Counted from the stretch's first letter, positions 1 to 6,841 are shown. The stretch: 10,207 nt of DNA from Armatimonadota bacterium (GCA_016199305.1 JACQGZ010000117.1:1-10207), one strand, 5' to 3'. Notes: generated from the sequence alone by a model not told the origin. Made by a program: numbers and translations.

Positions 1-701
1 GCCAGCAGGGTGTGCCCCGTCCGGACGAGCGGGTTCTGCGCGCTCAGCCGGCGGAAGAACTCCATCGCCCGGGCCTCGCCCCACAGTTCCAGCAGCGTCC
101 CCAGCCAGACCTGGTCGGTCGCCTCGATGCCGATCTTGCCCCGCCACTTGGCATCGACCAGGTCCTCGTACGTGCGCGGCGAGTCGGCGTCGGAGACCAG
201 GTTGGTATTCCAGGCGGCGACAAGGATATTGTAGCGTGTCGCGACCCAAAAGCCTTTGGAATCCTTCCCCTGCCGCGGATAGGTCCCCGCCCGGGGGGTG
301 AAGTAGTTCTGGCCGTAGCCTTCCTTGATCATCTTGGCCACGTCGATGCCGGTGCCCTCGAAGACGTCGGCCAGGTACTTGCGCCCGCGGTATTCAGTGA
401 TGATCTTCTGCGCGACATCTTCGCCGGGCGCGCGGTAGATCTCGCCCCGGATGAAGGGATACTTCCGCGTGAATGCCTGTAGGATCGGCTGAGACTCCTC
501 CAGGTCCATCGACGTATAGATCATCAGGAACCCTTCCCGGCGGGCCCCCGCCTCCAGCACGGCCTGCCGGTCCGCAGCCTTGTACGTGGCGACCTGGGCG
601 ACCGTCGACCCTGACGGCCCAGCGCCCGCGGGTGCCGACCAGAACGCGAGTGTCAGCAGCAGCGCTGCGGCCACCAGCCTCCACGTGCTTTGCGCGGCCA
701 T
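1..701 (-). CDS. ABC transporter substrate-binding protein (iron(III)/family 1 type), C-terminus cut by window edge
   Basis: The frame is open from an ATG at 701 to the left edge, giving about 233 residues without a stop, so the C-terminus is missing. Residues 1-27 look like a Sec signal peptide: a basic start (MAAQSTWRLV), a hydrophobic LVAAALLLTLAFW core and small residues (APAGAG) before likely cleavage. The mature part has the type I/II periplasmic binding-protein pattern: a strand near residue 58 (EGFLMIYTSMD), a helix with QPILQAFTRKYPFI, and later WNTNLV and AKWRGKIGIE, which resemble iron(III)- and family 1 solute-binding proteins. It would bind a ligand outside the membrane for an ABC importer, whose permease and ATPase are not in view. 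The start has GGGAGGGGG about 10 bases upstream. It lies 17 bases after the cupin stop at 719, so the two are probably cotranscribed. The ligand cannot be told; linkage to aromatic oxygenases makes an organic anion as likely as iron. Confidence 0.85.
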   Translation of the reverse strand, partial: MAAQSTWRLVAAALLLTLAFWSAPAGAGPSGSTVAQVATYKAADRQAVLEAGARREGFLMIYTSMDLEESQPILQAFTRKYPFIRGEIYRAPGEDVAQKIITEYRGRKYLADVFEGTGIDVAKMIKEGYGQNYFTPRAGTYPRQGKDSKGFWVATRYNILVAAWNTNLVSDADSPRTYEDLVDAKWRGKIGIEATDQVWLGTLLELWGEARAMEFFRRLSAQNPLVRTGHTLL

Positions 702-718
702 CCTCCCGCACCCCCTCC

Positions 719-1180
719 CTAGGTCTCCTCGACCGCCTGCTCCTTGCGGAACAGCCCCATCGTGATCATGAGCGGCGCGTTCGTGACGGCCAGGTAACGG
801 GCCGGCCGCTGCGAATCGGTGTTGAAGTGCTGGTGCCACGCCCAGAGGGGAGGAGAGAACATGTCGCCCTCCTCCCAGTCGATGCGGGTCGGCGGCTCCC
901 CCTCCTTCTGGATGATCGAGTAGCCCCGCCCCACAAGGATGTAGATGATCGCCTCGTTCACGTGGCGGTGCCGCTTGTTGTGGCCTCCGGGAGGCAGTTC
1001 ACTGATGTGAGCATCGATCGTCCGGTTGCCCGACAGGGCGAAGTGCGCCGAGGCGCTGCCCCGCATCTTCCGCTGGCGGACGGGGTGCGCCTTGAGGTTC
1101 TTGAAGGCCATCCCCTCGTAGAGATGCTGCTTGCGGAACTCCTCTCGTTCGGTGGTCTCGTCGAGCGTGCGCTCTGCCAC
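719..1180 (-). CDS. single-domain cupin protein (cupin 1)
   Basis: This is a 153-aa cupin beta-barrel protein. I chose the GTG at 1180 because a GGAGGTG ribosome binding site sits just upstream; the frame opens further, to 1249, but that 23-residue stretch is Arg/Pro/Gly-rich and unlike the domain. Cupin motif 1 is at residues 65-84 (GG...H71-R-H73-V-N-E76, then YILVG). Motif 2 is near 105-120 (EEGD, then W-H116-Q-H-F-N). H71, H73, E76 and H116 are the expected metal ligands, so it should bind Fe, Mn or a similar metal. Small cupins include ring-cleaving dioxygenases, isomerases and plain binding proteins, so the reaction is not assigned. The HVNEAI-YIL and HQHFN...QRPAR stretches closely resemble the cupin at 6311-6841. 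It lies upstream of, and likely in an operon with, the solute-binding protein gene, and diverges from the EamA transporter. Confidence 0.88.
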   Translation of the reverse strand: MAERTLDETTEREEFRKQHLYEGMAFKNLKAHPVRQRKMRGSASAHFALSGNRTIDAHISELPPGGHNKRHRHVNEAIIYILVGRGYSIIQKEGEPPTRIDWEEGDMFSPPLWAWHQHFNTDSQRPARYLAVTNAPLMITMGLFRKEQAVEET

Positions 1181-1250
1181 GTCACCACCTCCGCTGGCCG
1201 GACCTGAGGCCGCACCGGCGCGGTCGGCCGGCCTCCTCGGCCGCCCCAAG

Positions 1251-1270
1251 GGACGGTCCGTTACCCGTTA
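1251..1270. promoter_or_regulatory. possible operator-like repeats in cupin/EamA divergent region
   Basis: The gap between the divergent cupin (start 1180) and the EamA gene (start 1348) should carry promoters for both. It contains a short perfect palindrome, GGAC-G-GTCC at 1251-1259, followed by a directly repeated CCGTTA at 1258-1263 and 1265-1270. I saw no convincing -35/-10 pair on either strand. Small repeats like this arise easily by chance in GC-rich DNA, so a regulator binding site is only a possibility. Confidence 0.2.
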
Positions 1271-1347
1271 GTGTGGCGCTCGCCTGGGGGGGACGCAAGT
1301 CTCTTCGCCGCTTTACAGCGTCAGGGGGCGAACCCGAAGATGGGGAT

Positions 1348-2244
1348 GTGACGGTGATCTGGGGAGCCGGTCTCGCCCTGGCCAGCGCGGCCACCTTTGG
1401 TTTCAACAATGCGGCGCTCCGACGGGGGGTCCTGCAGGGCTCGGTCCTTCAGGCGCTGGCCATCACCGTCCCCATGGGCATCCCCCTCTTCCTGGCCGCC
1501 GCCTGGGCCAGGGGGGAACTCCTCGCGCTGCCGCGCTTCAGCCCCCCCGCCGCCCTCGCCCTGGCCGCGGCCGGCATCCTGCACTTTGGGATCGGGCGGT
1601 ACGCCAACTACAGGGCGGTGGCAGCGGTGGGCTCGAACCTCTCCGGCACCCTGTCCGAGTTCAGCGTCGTCGTCTCCCTGGTCCTGGCCGTCGGGTTGCT
1701 GAAGGAGCGTCTCAGCGCGCTGCAGATCCTGGGCATCATCATGATCTTCCTGGCCTTCTTCGGGGTGAGGGACGACGCCGAGAACCTGGGCACAAAGGTC
1801 TTCCGGCCGGACATGGGCAAAGGGTACCTGTACAGCGTGCTCGCGGCGGTGGCCTACGGCACGAGCCCGGTGCTGGTGCGGGCCAGCCTGTCCGAGGTGA
1901 ACCTCCCGCTCGCCGGCGGGCTGATCTCGTATATCGCGGCATCCCTAGCCTTCGGCGCCTTCGCCCTGGCGTCGGGATCGCTGGGCCATATCCGCGCGGT
2001 GCCGCGCCCCGCCCTTCCCTGGTTTCTTCTTTCCGGCGTCTCTGTGGGTACCTCCCAGGTCTTCCGGTATCTCGCCCTCAGCCTGGCGCCTGTGACGATC
2101 GTCTCCCCGATCCAGCGCCTCTCCCTGCTCTTCCGCGTCCTGTTCAGCACCCTGATCAATCCCCAGTACGAGGCGCTGAACCGGCGCATCCTCCTGGCCA
2201 TTTTTGTCGCCCTGCTGGGGGGTGTGGCGGTGGCGCTGGGCTGA
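1348..2244 (+). CDS. EamA/DMT-superfamily transporter
   Basis: This inner-membrane protein of about 298 aa has two tandem EamA repeats and about ten hydrophobic segments. The first repeat begins at once (VIWGAGLALASAATFGFNNA). The second starts near residue 156 (MGKGYLYSVLAAVAYGTSPV) and repeats the pattern of a small-residue-rich first helix with Tyr-Gly/Phe-Gly. The motif LKERLSALQILGIIMIFLA is typical of the end of an EamA repeat. Family members export or import amino acids, nucleotides, sugars or other metabolites. The frame opens from a GTG at 1273, but those 25 residues are polar and unlike a membrane start. I therefore use the GTG at 1348; a GTG at 1354 is also possible. No start has a strong ribosome binding site. 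It is divergent from the cupin and converges with the MDR dehydrogenase one base after its stop. Substrate unknown; export of a pathway intermediate is speculative. Confidence 0.87.
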   Translation: MTVIWGAGLALASAATFGFNNAALRRGVLQGSVLQALAITVPMGIPLFLAAAWARGELLALPRFSPPAALALAAAGILHFGIGRYANYRAVAAVGSNLSGTLSEFSVVVSLVLAVGLLKERLSALQILGIIMIFLAFFGVRDDAENLGTKVFRPDMGKGYLYSVLAAVAYGTSPVLVRASLSEVNLPLAGGLISYIAASLAFGAFALASGSLGHIRAVPRPALPWFLLSGVSVGTSQVFRYLALSLAPVTIVSPIQRLSLLFRVLFSTLINPQYEALNRRILLAIFVALLGGVAVALG

Positions 2245-2245
2245 A

Positions 2246-3364
2246 TCAGGCCCCGGCCGGGAACACGGCCGCGTGGATCGCCGAGGGGTCGCTGCGCTCC
2301 CCGAGGATGCGGAGCGCACGATCGGTCTCGGCGAGCGAAAACCGATGCGTGCGCACGCGATCGAGGGGATACCGGCCGGAGCGGATAATGCGTAGCGCCT
2401 CCTCGACCGACTGATAGTCGCGTCCGCGGACGCCTTTGACCGTCAGTTCGTTCCGCACGACGGTATCGTTGAGGAAGCCGGCGACGGGCCGGCCGTGCTT
2501 TGAGGCGGCCAGGATAATCGTCCCGCCTTTGCGCGCCATGGCGAGGGCCGCCTCGACCGTCTCCGTCGCTCCCGGCGCCAAGTCCACGACGACGTCGGCC
2601 ATCTCCCCGTTCGTCATCTCGCGGACCGCCTCGACCACGTCGGTCCGGCCGGCCTCGATCGTCAGCGCGCCGAGTGCCCGGGCGGCCTCCAGCCGCGTGC
2701 CGGCGGATCGACCGACGACGATGATGCGGCCTGCCCCGGCCTCGAGGGCGGCGATCACGCATCCCAGCCCGTGCGCCCCCGGGCCCTGCACGACGAGCAT
2801 CCCGCCTGGGCGGAGGCGTCCTTCTGTCCTTACCCAGCGGACCCCGTTCGAGATCGGGACGAAGAGCGTGGCCAAGTCCGCCGAGAGGCTCTCCTCCAGC
2901 CGGTGCACCAGCGCGTGGGGGTGGAGGTACAGCACCTCACTGAACCCGCCCCACAGGCCGGGTGGGACGTCGGTGGAGGTCGCGCCGTAGCGGAGGAAGG
3001 GCGCCTCCGACCGCGAGTCGGTTGCCGCACAAAGGGCGGGACGCCCCGAGAGGCAGAACTCGCAGTGGCCGCAGGGGAGGAACTCCTCGACGGCCACGCG
3101 CTCCCCCTCGCGGACCCCCCAGCGCTCGGCGGCGCGCTCCCCCACGGCGATGATGCGCCCGATGACCTCATGGCCGAGGATCAACGGTCCCAGGGTGGCG
3201 CCGCGGCGCCGTGTGTAGAAATCCCAGTCGGTGCCGCAGACGCCGCACGCCTCCACCGCCAGGAGGCCATCCTCCGGCCCGATCACCGGCAGCGGCAGTT
3301 CGCGAACCTCTGTCCGCAGCGGTGCGACCGCCACAGCGGCCCGGGTGGTCTGCGACGGCGTCAA
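2246..3364 (-). CDS. zinc-dependent alcohol dehydrogenase (MDR family, threonine/sorbitol dehydrogenase-like)
   Basis: This 372-aa protein has the full medium-chain dehydrogenase layout. The catalytic zinc site is C43 in CGVCGTD with T45 as relay, then G64-H65-E66. The structural zinc lobe has four cysteines at 98, 101, 104 and 112 (CGHCEFCLSGRPALC). The Rossmann dinucleotide-binding turn is GPGAHGLG at 194-201. It should oxidise a secondary alcohol, polyol or diol with NAD(P). The second Rossmann strand ends in VVGRS (216-220) with no acidic residue where NAD-preferring members usually have Asp, so NADP use is possible. It is the last gene of the minus-strand operon. The predicted start is TTG at 3364, 8 bases after the preceding stop at 3373, and a GAGG lies about 13 bases upstream; a GTG at 3334 is an alternative without a ribosome binding site. 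In context it may dehydrogenate the product of the upstream Rieske oxygenase, although many such oxygenases use short-chain dehydrogenases for that step. Confidence 0.9.
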   Translation of the reverse strand: MTPSQTTRAAVAVAPLRTEVRELPLPVIGPEDGLLAVEACGVCGTDWDFYTRRRGATLGPLILGHEVIGRIIAVGERAAERWGVREGERVAVEEFLPCGHCEFCLSGRPALCAATDSRSEAPFLRYGATSTDVPPGLWGGFSEVLYLHPHALVHRLEESLSADLATLFVPISNGVRWVRTEGRLRPGGMLVVQGPGAHGLGCVIAALEAGAGRIIVVGRSAGTRLEAARALGALTIEAGRTDVVEAVREMTNGEMADVVVDLAPGATETVEAALAMARKGGTIILAASKHGRPVAGFLNDTVVRNELTVKGVRGRDYQSVEEALRIIRSGRYPLDRVRTHRFSLAETDRALRILGERSDPSAIHAAVFPAGA

Positions 3365-3372
3365 GGTCGCTG

Positions 3373-3852
3373 TTACGCCTCGTCGATGTCCGGCTCGGGG
3401 AGAGCGATCAGATCGCTGGTGTCGACCAGCGGCGCGAAATCCATGTGGCGCGCGCGCAGCAGGGCCTCCAGTTCGTCGGGGGTCAGCACGACGGCCTGCC
3501 CCGCGTTCATGTCCCGGATGAGCAGGCCCTCCTCGGACCTCCCCCGGGCGACGCCCACCCCCACCAGCGCGAACTCGTTCTGCAGCCGCTCCATGCGTTC
3601 TTCCACCGCCGGACGGACCGGCGCCTCCTCCCGTGCCGGCCGCTCACCAGGCGGCAGCAGAGGGAACGGCTTGTAGCGCACCCGGGTGAGCCCTTCCAGC
3701 TCCAGCGGATCCAGATAAGCCTCCAGGGGCTTCGGCGATATCCCCCGTAGCCGCAGGCGCACACCCGTGGCCGTCTCGAACTTGCTCACCTCAACGTTGC
3801 CCAGCCGCCCCAGCGTCGTGTCGGCGATCCAGAGGCGTCCCGGCGCGGCCAT
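3373..3852 (-). CDS. hypothetical protein in the Rieske operon
   Basis: I do not recognise this 159-aa soluble protein. It has no signal peptide, membrane segment or cysteine-based metal motif. The first third looks beta-rich (LWIADTTLGRLGNVEVSKFE, then GVRLRLRGI). A proline- and charge-rich stretch follows (PPGERPAREEAPVRPAVEER). The C-terminal part contains VVLTPDELEALLRARH, which looks helical, and an acidic tail (PEPDIDEA). It is reliably a gene: it sits between the Rieske beta subunit (stop at 3856, a 3-base gap) and the dehydrogenase (start at 3364, an 8-base gap), and its composition matches the neighbours. The ATG has no visible ribosome binding site, so it probably depends on translational coupling to the beta subunit. 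A helper of the oxygenase, such as an assembly or electron-transfer partner, is possible from position alone. Confidence 0.75.
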   Translation of the reverse strand: MAAPGRLWIADTTLGRLGNVEVSKFETATGVRLRLRGISPKPLEAYLDPLELEGLTRVRYKPFPLLPPGERPAREEAPVRPAVEERMERLQNEFALVGVGVARGRSEEGLLIRDMNAGQAVVLTPDELEALLRARHMDFAPLVDTSDLIALPEPDIDEA

Positions 3853-3855
3853 GGG

Positions 3856-4365
3856 TCAGGGGATGAAGGACAGGTTGTAATGCGGCAGGTCAGAGTTGAG
3901 GAAGACGACCTTCTTGGCGGCGATCTTCAGGCCGCCGTCGGTCCGGCGCAAGCGGTACTCGCAGCGGGCCGCGAACCACCGCGGCGCGTTCAACCCCGCC
4001 TGCCCCGGCCCGCCCGGGCGCATCTCGGCGATGAGCTGATGGCAGCGGACGGTCGCGATCCCGTCGGCGGCGTCCGGGGCGACCTCGACGTTGGAAACGA
4101 AGCGGATGGTCCGCGAGGGCGGGTTCTGGTCGAGCACGGGCGTCTTCATCTGACGGAACACCCGCTCGCCCAGCCGGCGCCGGTCGTCGTAGATGATCGA
4201 GATGCTGCGGGAGGGCTCCTTCGCCGGATCGATCGGCACCAGGTAGACCCCGTCGTCGGTGAAGAGGGCCTCCCACTCGTCGAACCGCCGCTCGTCCAGG
4301 AGGCGGGCCTCGGCGAAGAGGAAACGCTCGGCTTCTTCAGCCCCGAGCGTCGCGGCCGTTCCCAT
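3856..4365 (-). CDS. aromatic-ring-hydroxylating dioxygenase, beta subunit (system 1)
   Basis: This 169-aa protein belongs to the small structural subunit family of Rieske non-haem iron dioxygenases, with an NTF2/SnoaL-like cone fold. Signs are the N-terminal helix FLFAEARLLDERRFDEWEAL followed by FTDDGVYLVPID, the central NPPSRTIRFVSNVEV, and the C-terminal KKVVFLNSDLPHYNLSFIP. Beta subunits have no cofactor; they stabilise the alpha3beta3 hexamer and can affect substrate range. I chose ATG 4365: GGAGG lies 10 bases upstream inside the end of the alpha gene. A GTG at 4374 that overlaps the alpha stop is an alternative, with only 1 base between it and the ribosome binding site. The alpha stop is 5 bases before this start, so the two subunits are translated together. 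Confidence 0.92.
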   Translation of the reverse strand: MGTAATLGAEEAERFLFAEARLLDERRFDEWEALFTDDGVYLVPIDPAKEPSRSISIIYDDRRRLGERVFRQMKTPVLDQNPPSRTIRFVSNVEVAPDAADGIATVRCHQLIAEMRPGGPGQAGLNAPRWFAARCEYRLRRTDGGLKIAAKKVVFLNSDLPHYNLSFIP

Positions 4366-4370
4366 CCCGC

Positions 4371-5645
4371 TCACGCCTCCGCCATCATCCGGCGCCAGTG
4401 GCGGTAGAGGGAGCGCTGGGGCGCCTCGTCGGTCGTGTGCCCGACCCACTCGCCCTCTTCGATGCGCTCGCGGTGCTGGCCCCGGTTGAGCAGGTTCCAC
4501 CCGTGCCCTGTGGCGTGGACGCCGGTCTGCACCTCGGTAAACACCTCGATGTCATCCGGCGCCCCGAAGCCGGCCGGGCCGTAGAAGCGCTCGTGGCCGC
4601 GAAAGCGCCCCTCGTTGATCACCTCCGGCACGCCCTTGAGGGCGTACACGTAGAGCTGCACCTCAGTGCGGTCCGCCGCCTTGGGCATGATCACCCGGAT
4701 GTGGGTGTCGAAGAGATAGAGGTTCGGGAAGATGAAGATGTTTCGGCGCGCGGAGATGGCGACCAGTTGCTCCTCGGAGAAGCGGCCCCGCATCGCCTCG
4801 GCGTACTCCGGATAGCGCTGCATCATCCGGGCCGTCCAGGAGGCGTTAGGGTTGAGGCTGCCCGGCCGCTCCAACAGCCCGTGCCCGTTGGCCAGCCCCC
4901 GCGCCGCCCCGGACTGCCGATAGCGCTGGATCTCCTCGACGGTCGACTCGCGGGAGAGCTGCAGGACACGCTGCCAGGAGAGGTGGACGTAGTTCCCGTG
5001 GTAGCCGTCGTAGCCGTTCTCCACCTGCAGCTTCCAGTTCCCGGGGTACTCGTAGCGGTGGGGCGGCAGGACCAGCTCCACCTCCTCGACCGGGGAGCGG
5101 CCCAACCACCAGTCGATGTAGCGGCGCGCGGGGGCGAGGTGCTCGGCCAGGCTGGGGCCCTGCTCGGCCAGCCGCACGAACAGCAGCCCCCGGTAGGCCG
5201 CCAGCGCAGGAGCTCGCACCAGGCCGTAGCCGCTCCGGTCGAAGTCGTCCGGGTAGCCGGTGCTCTGCGACATGCCGATCAGGTCGCCGTTGTTGGCGTA
5301 GACCCAGTTGTGGTAGCGGCAACGGAAGAAGTTGGAGTGGCCCCGCTCCTGCCGGCAGACCACCGCCCCGCGGTGGCGGCAGCGGTTGTACAGGCAGTAG
5401 ATCTCCCCGTCCTCGTGGCGGGTCAGGATCAGCGGCTGCGTGCCGACGACGACGGTCTTGTAATCACCGGCCGCCGGCAGCTCCGAGTCATGTCCGACGT
5501 ACACCCAGGAGCGCTCGAAGATCCGCGCCATCTCCGCGACGAAGACCTCGGGGTCGGTGTAGACCGCCCCGTGGATGCGAAACTCGCGCGGGTCATCGTC
5601 GACGAGCTCCCGGAATCTTCCGACCGCCCTCTCCCCGACCGCCAT
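4371..5645 (-). CDS. Rieske aromatic-ring-hydroxylating dioxygenase, alpha subunit (system 1)
   Basis: This is the catalytic large subunit, 424 aa and of usual length. The Rieske [2Fe-2S] site is C89-x-H91 and C109-x2-H112 (CRHRG ... CRYH). The mononuclear iron site follows as ENGYDGYHGNYVH, with bridging D213 and ligands H216 and H221. The third ligand is probably D364 or D365 in GPAGFGAPDDIE. It would add O2 to an aromatic ring as a cis-dihydrodiol, using electrons from a ferredoxin and/or reductase that is not encoded here. The ATG at 5645 has GGGAGG 7 bases upstream. Two cupin genes precede it and the beta subunit follows. Among alpha subunits with a partner beta, it most resembles the broad benzoate/naphthalene-type superfamily, but the substrate cannot be read from the sequence. 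It is clearly different from the second alpha at 7027-8307. Confidence 0.95.
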   Translation of the reverse strand: MAVGERAVGRFRELVDDDPREFRIHGAVYTDPEVFVAEMARIFERSWVYVGHDSELPAAGDYKTVVVGTQPLILTRHEDGEIYCLYNRCRHRGAVVCRQERGHSNFFRCRYHNWVYANNGDLIGMSQSTGYPDDFDRSGYGLVRAPALAAYRGLLFVRLAEQGPSLAEHLAPARRYIDWWLGRSPVEEVELVLPPHRYEYPGNWKLQVENGYDGYHGNYVHLSWQRVLQLSRESTVEEIQRYRQSGAARGLANGHGLLERPGSLNPNASWTARMMQRYPEYAEAMRGRFSEEQLVAISARRNIFIFPNLYLFDTHIRVIMPKAADRTEVQLYVYALKGVPEVINEGRFRGHERFYGPAGFGAPDDIEVFTEVQTGVHATGHGWNLLNRGQHRERIEEGEWVGHTTDEAPQRSLYRHWRRMMAEA

Positions 5646-5676
5646 CGGCGAGCCTCCCTCGTCCGCCCCGCCCTGA

Positions 5677-5693
5677 TCGCAGGCCGCCTGCGA
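5677..5693. repeat. perfect 17-bp palindrome between cupin 2 and the alpha subunit
   Basis: TCGCAGGC, one central base, then GCCTGCGA: 8-bp perfect arms. It starts on the base directly after the cupin stop codon (5694-5696, minus strand), within the 48-base gap before the alpha subunit start. In the mRNA it would fold as a 7-bp GC-rich stem with a 3-base loop. No run of T follows in the direction of transcription, so a strong intrinsic terminator is unlikely. Partial attenuation, an RNase-blocking stem that sets different transcript levels for cupins and oxygenase, or a protein binding site are all possible. Confidence 0.6.
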
Positions 5694-6299
5694 CTACCGG
5701 ACCACCTGGAAGTCGACCGCGCTCAGCAGCTCCCGGAGCGAGATCCCGCTGTCGTACTCCGGCGCATTCTCCAGTTGCTCCAGGTTGTTCAGCCCCGACC
5801 ACTTGTAGACTCGGTTCGTCGCCGAGATGATCCTGGCCGGTCGGCCGGAGGCGGCGTTGAAGTGCTGGTGGATCGTGGCCGGCGGGATGTAGACGACATC
5901 GCCGGCCTTCCATTCGAACCGCTGCGGCTCAGCCGGGACGTTCCACCTCCACCCCTGCTCGTCCGCCTCCACGTCGCAGTCCCAGTGCAGGTCGTACCCC
6001 GCCCCTTCCACGACATAGAAGCCCTCTTCGGCAAAGTGGCGGTGCTTCCCCGAGCGGCTCCCCGGCGGGAGGACCTGCATGTAGATGTCGATCGTGTCCA
6101 CGAGGGTGTCCATCTCCTCGTTGATCATGTGCTTCAGCAGGCCGTGCGGGGACAATTCCCATGGCATCTCTTCCGGTTTGATCAGGCGCTTCTGTTGCGA
6201 GCGGCGCTGAGGGCGTTCGACCGCATCCGCCAGCAGCCGCCGGTAGAAATCGACCTGCCGCTCCCCGCGGCGCCAGACCTTGCTCTCTCCCCAGGCCAT
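5694..6299 (-). CDS. cupin-domain protein (cupin 2)
   Basis: This 201-aa protein has one cupin barrel. An N-terminal helical region of about 60 residues (WRRGERQVDFYRRLL and LIKPEEMPWELSPHGLL) precedes it. Motif 1 is PPGSRSGKHRHFAEEGFYVV with H86, H88 and E92 as likely metal ligands. Motif 2 is AGDVVYIPPATIHQHFN with H144 (H146 is also near). Between them lies an unusually long, acidic and Trp-rich loop (residues 106-130). The C-terminal RPARIISATNRVYKWSG matches the post-barrel strand of the other two cupins here. The WELSPHG start plus metal cupin recalls halves of gentisate/hydroxynaphthoate dioxygenase-like proteins, so a ring-cleavage role fits the operon, but this is inference. The ATG at 6299 has a clear GGAGGGG ribosome binding site. 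It is 11 bases after the stop of cupin 3 and 48 bases before the oxygenase alpha gene. Confidence 0.9.
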   Translation of the reverse strand: MAWGESKVWRRGERQVDFYRRLLADAVERPQRRSQQKRLIKPEEMPWELSPHGLLKHMINEEMDTLVDTIDIYMQVLPPGSRSGKHRHFAEEGFYVVEGAGYDLHWDCDVEADEQGWRWNVPAEPQRFEWKAGDVVYIPPATIHQHFNAASGRPARIISATNRVYKWSGLNNLEQLENAPEYDSGISLRELLSAVDFQVVR

Positions 6300-6310
6300 G
6301 CGCTCCCCTC

Positions 6311-6841
6311 CTACTCGTCCTCGCGCGGCACGAACCCCGCCCCCGTCGGGCTGGGGTTTTTGGGACGGGGGATGACCGTCTTCTGAAAGAGCATGTTCAT
6401 GAAGATGAACATCGGCTTGGTCTTCATGACCAGCACGCGGGCAGGCCGCTGGGCATCGGCGTTATTGTGCTGGTGGACGGTGTGGTTGGGGACCACCGCC
6501 ACATCCCCGGCCTCCCACTCGTAGCGCACGCCGTCGTGGACTTCGAAGCCCTTCCCGTCGAGGATGTAGAAGATCGCCTCGTTGACGTGGAAGTGCATCT
6601 GAGACCGCCCGCCGGGGGCGTATTCCTCCAAGTGGAGGTGCAGCGTCTGGCCGAGGCCGTCTTCCGGGTGCAGGTAGTGACGAGAGAAGGCCTGGGGGCC
6701 GTCGATGAAGTGAATCTCCTCGGCCCGCCGCACCCGCGGCTGCGACCGCAGGCGGCGCAGCTCCTCCCGCAGGTTGTATTCTCCCTGGATGCCCCGCAGG
6801 AAGACGCGGTCTTTCCGCTCCTCAAAGTGGTGGGTCCCCAC
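6311..6841 (-). CDS. cupin-domain protein (cupin 3), first gene of the minus-strand operon
   Basis: This is a 176-aa cupin. I chose the GTG at 6841 because GGGAGGGGG lies about 7 bases upstream; the frame runs open to 6913, but that part overlaps the promoter and is low-complexity Arg/Gly. Motif 1 is APGGRSQMHFHVNEAIFYIL, with H83, H85 and E88 as probable metal ligands. Motif 2 is AGDVAVVPNHTVHQHNN, with H123. The N-terminus is highly charged (EERKDRVFLRG, LREELRRLRSQ). A second His-rich stretch, LGQTLHLHLEE, lies on the strand before motif 1. The HVNEAI-YIL core and QRPAR tail are closest to cupin 1 at 719-1180, so the two are likely paralogues. Enzyme or ligand-binding role is undetermined. 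It leads an operon that continues with cupin 2 and the Rieske oxygenase. Confidence 0.9.
   Translation of the reverse strand: MGTHHFEERKDRVFLRGIQGEYNLREELRRLRSQPRVRRAEEIHFIDGPQAFSRHYLHPEDGLGQTLHLHLEEYAPGGRSQMHFHVNEAIFYILDGKGFEVHDGVRYEWEAGDVAVVPNHTVHQHNNADAQRPARVLVMKTKPMFIFMNMLFQKTVIPRPKNPSPTGAGFVPREDE

Noticed and set aside
12..482. Plus-strand frame of 156 codons at the left edge.
   Set aside because: Antisense to the solute-binding protein, whose minus frame has a signal peptide and family motifs.
1181..1249. N-terminal extension of cupin 1 to 1249.
   Set aside because: The GGAGGTG site supports the GTG at 1180, and the extension is low-complexity.
1854..2762. Minus-strand frame of 302 codons spanning the EamA 3' half and the dehydrogenase 3' end.
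   Set aside because: Arg-rich low-complexity product in the wrong frame across two well-supported genes.
2771..3676. Plus-strand frame of 301 codons opposite the dehydrogenase and the hypothetical gene.
   Set aside because: No domain and compositional noise; it lies opposite intact zinc-binding motifs.
5677..5693. Reading the palindrome as a classic intrinsic terminator.
   Set aside because: No T-run follows on the minus strand, and operon continuity to the alpha subunit is more likely.
4398..6386. Long open frame of 662 codons on the plus strand across the Rieske alpha subunit and cupin 2.
   Set aside because: It is antisense to two proteins with intact catalytic motifs; its product is Val/Leu/Arg/Asp-rich without a domain, as expected from the reverse frame of GC-rich codons.
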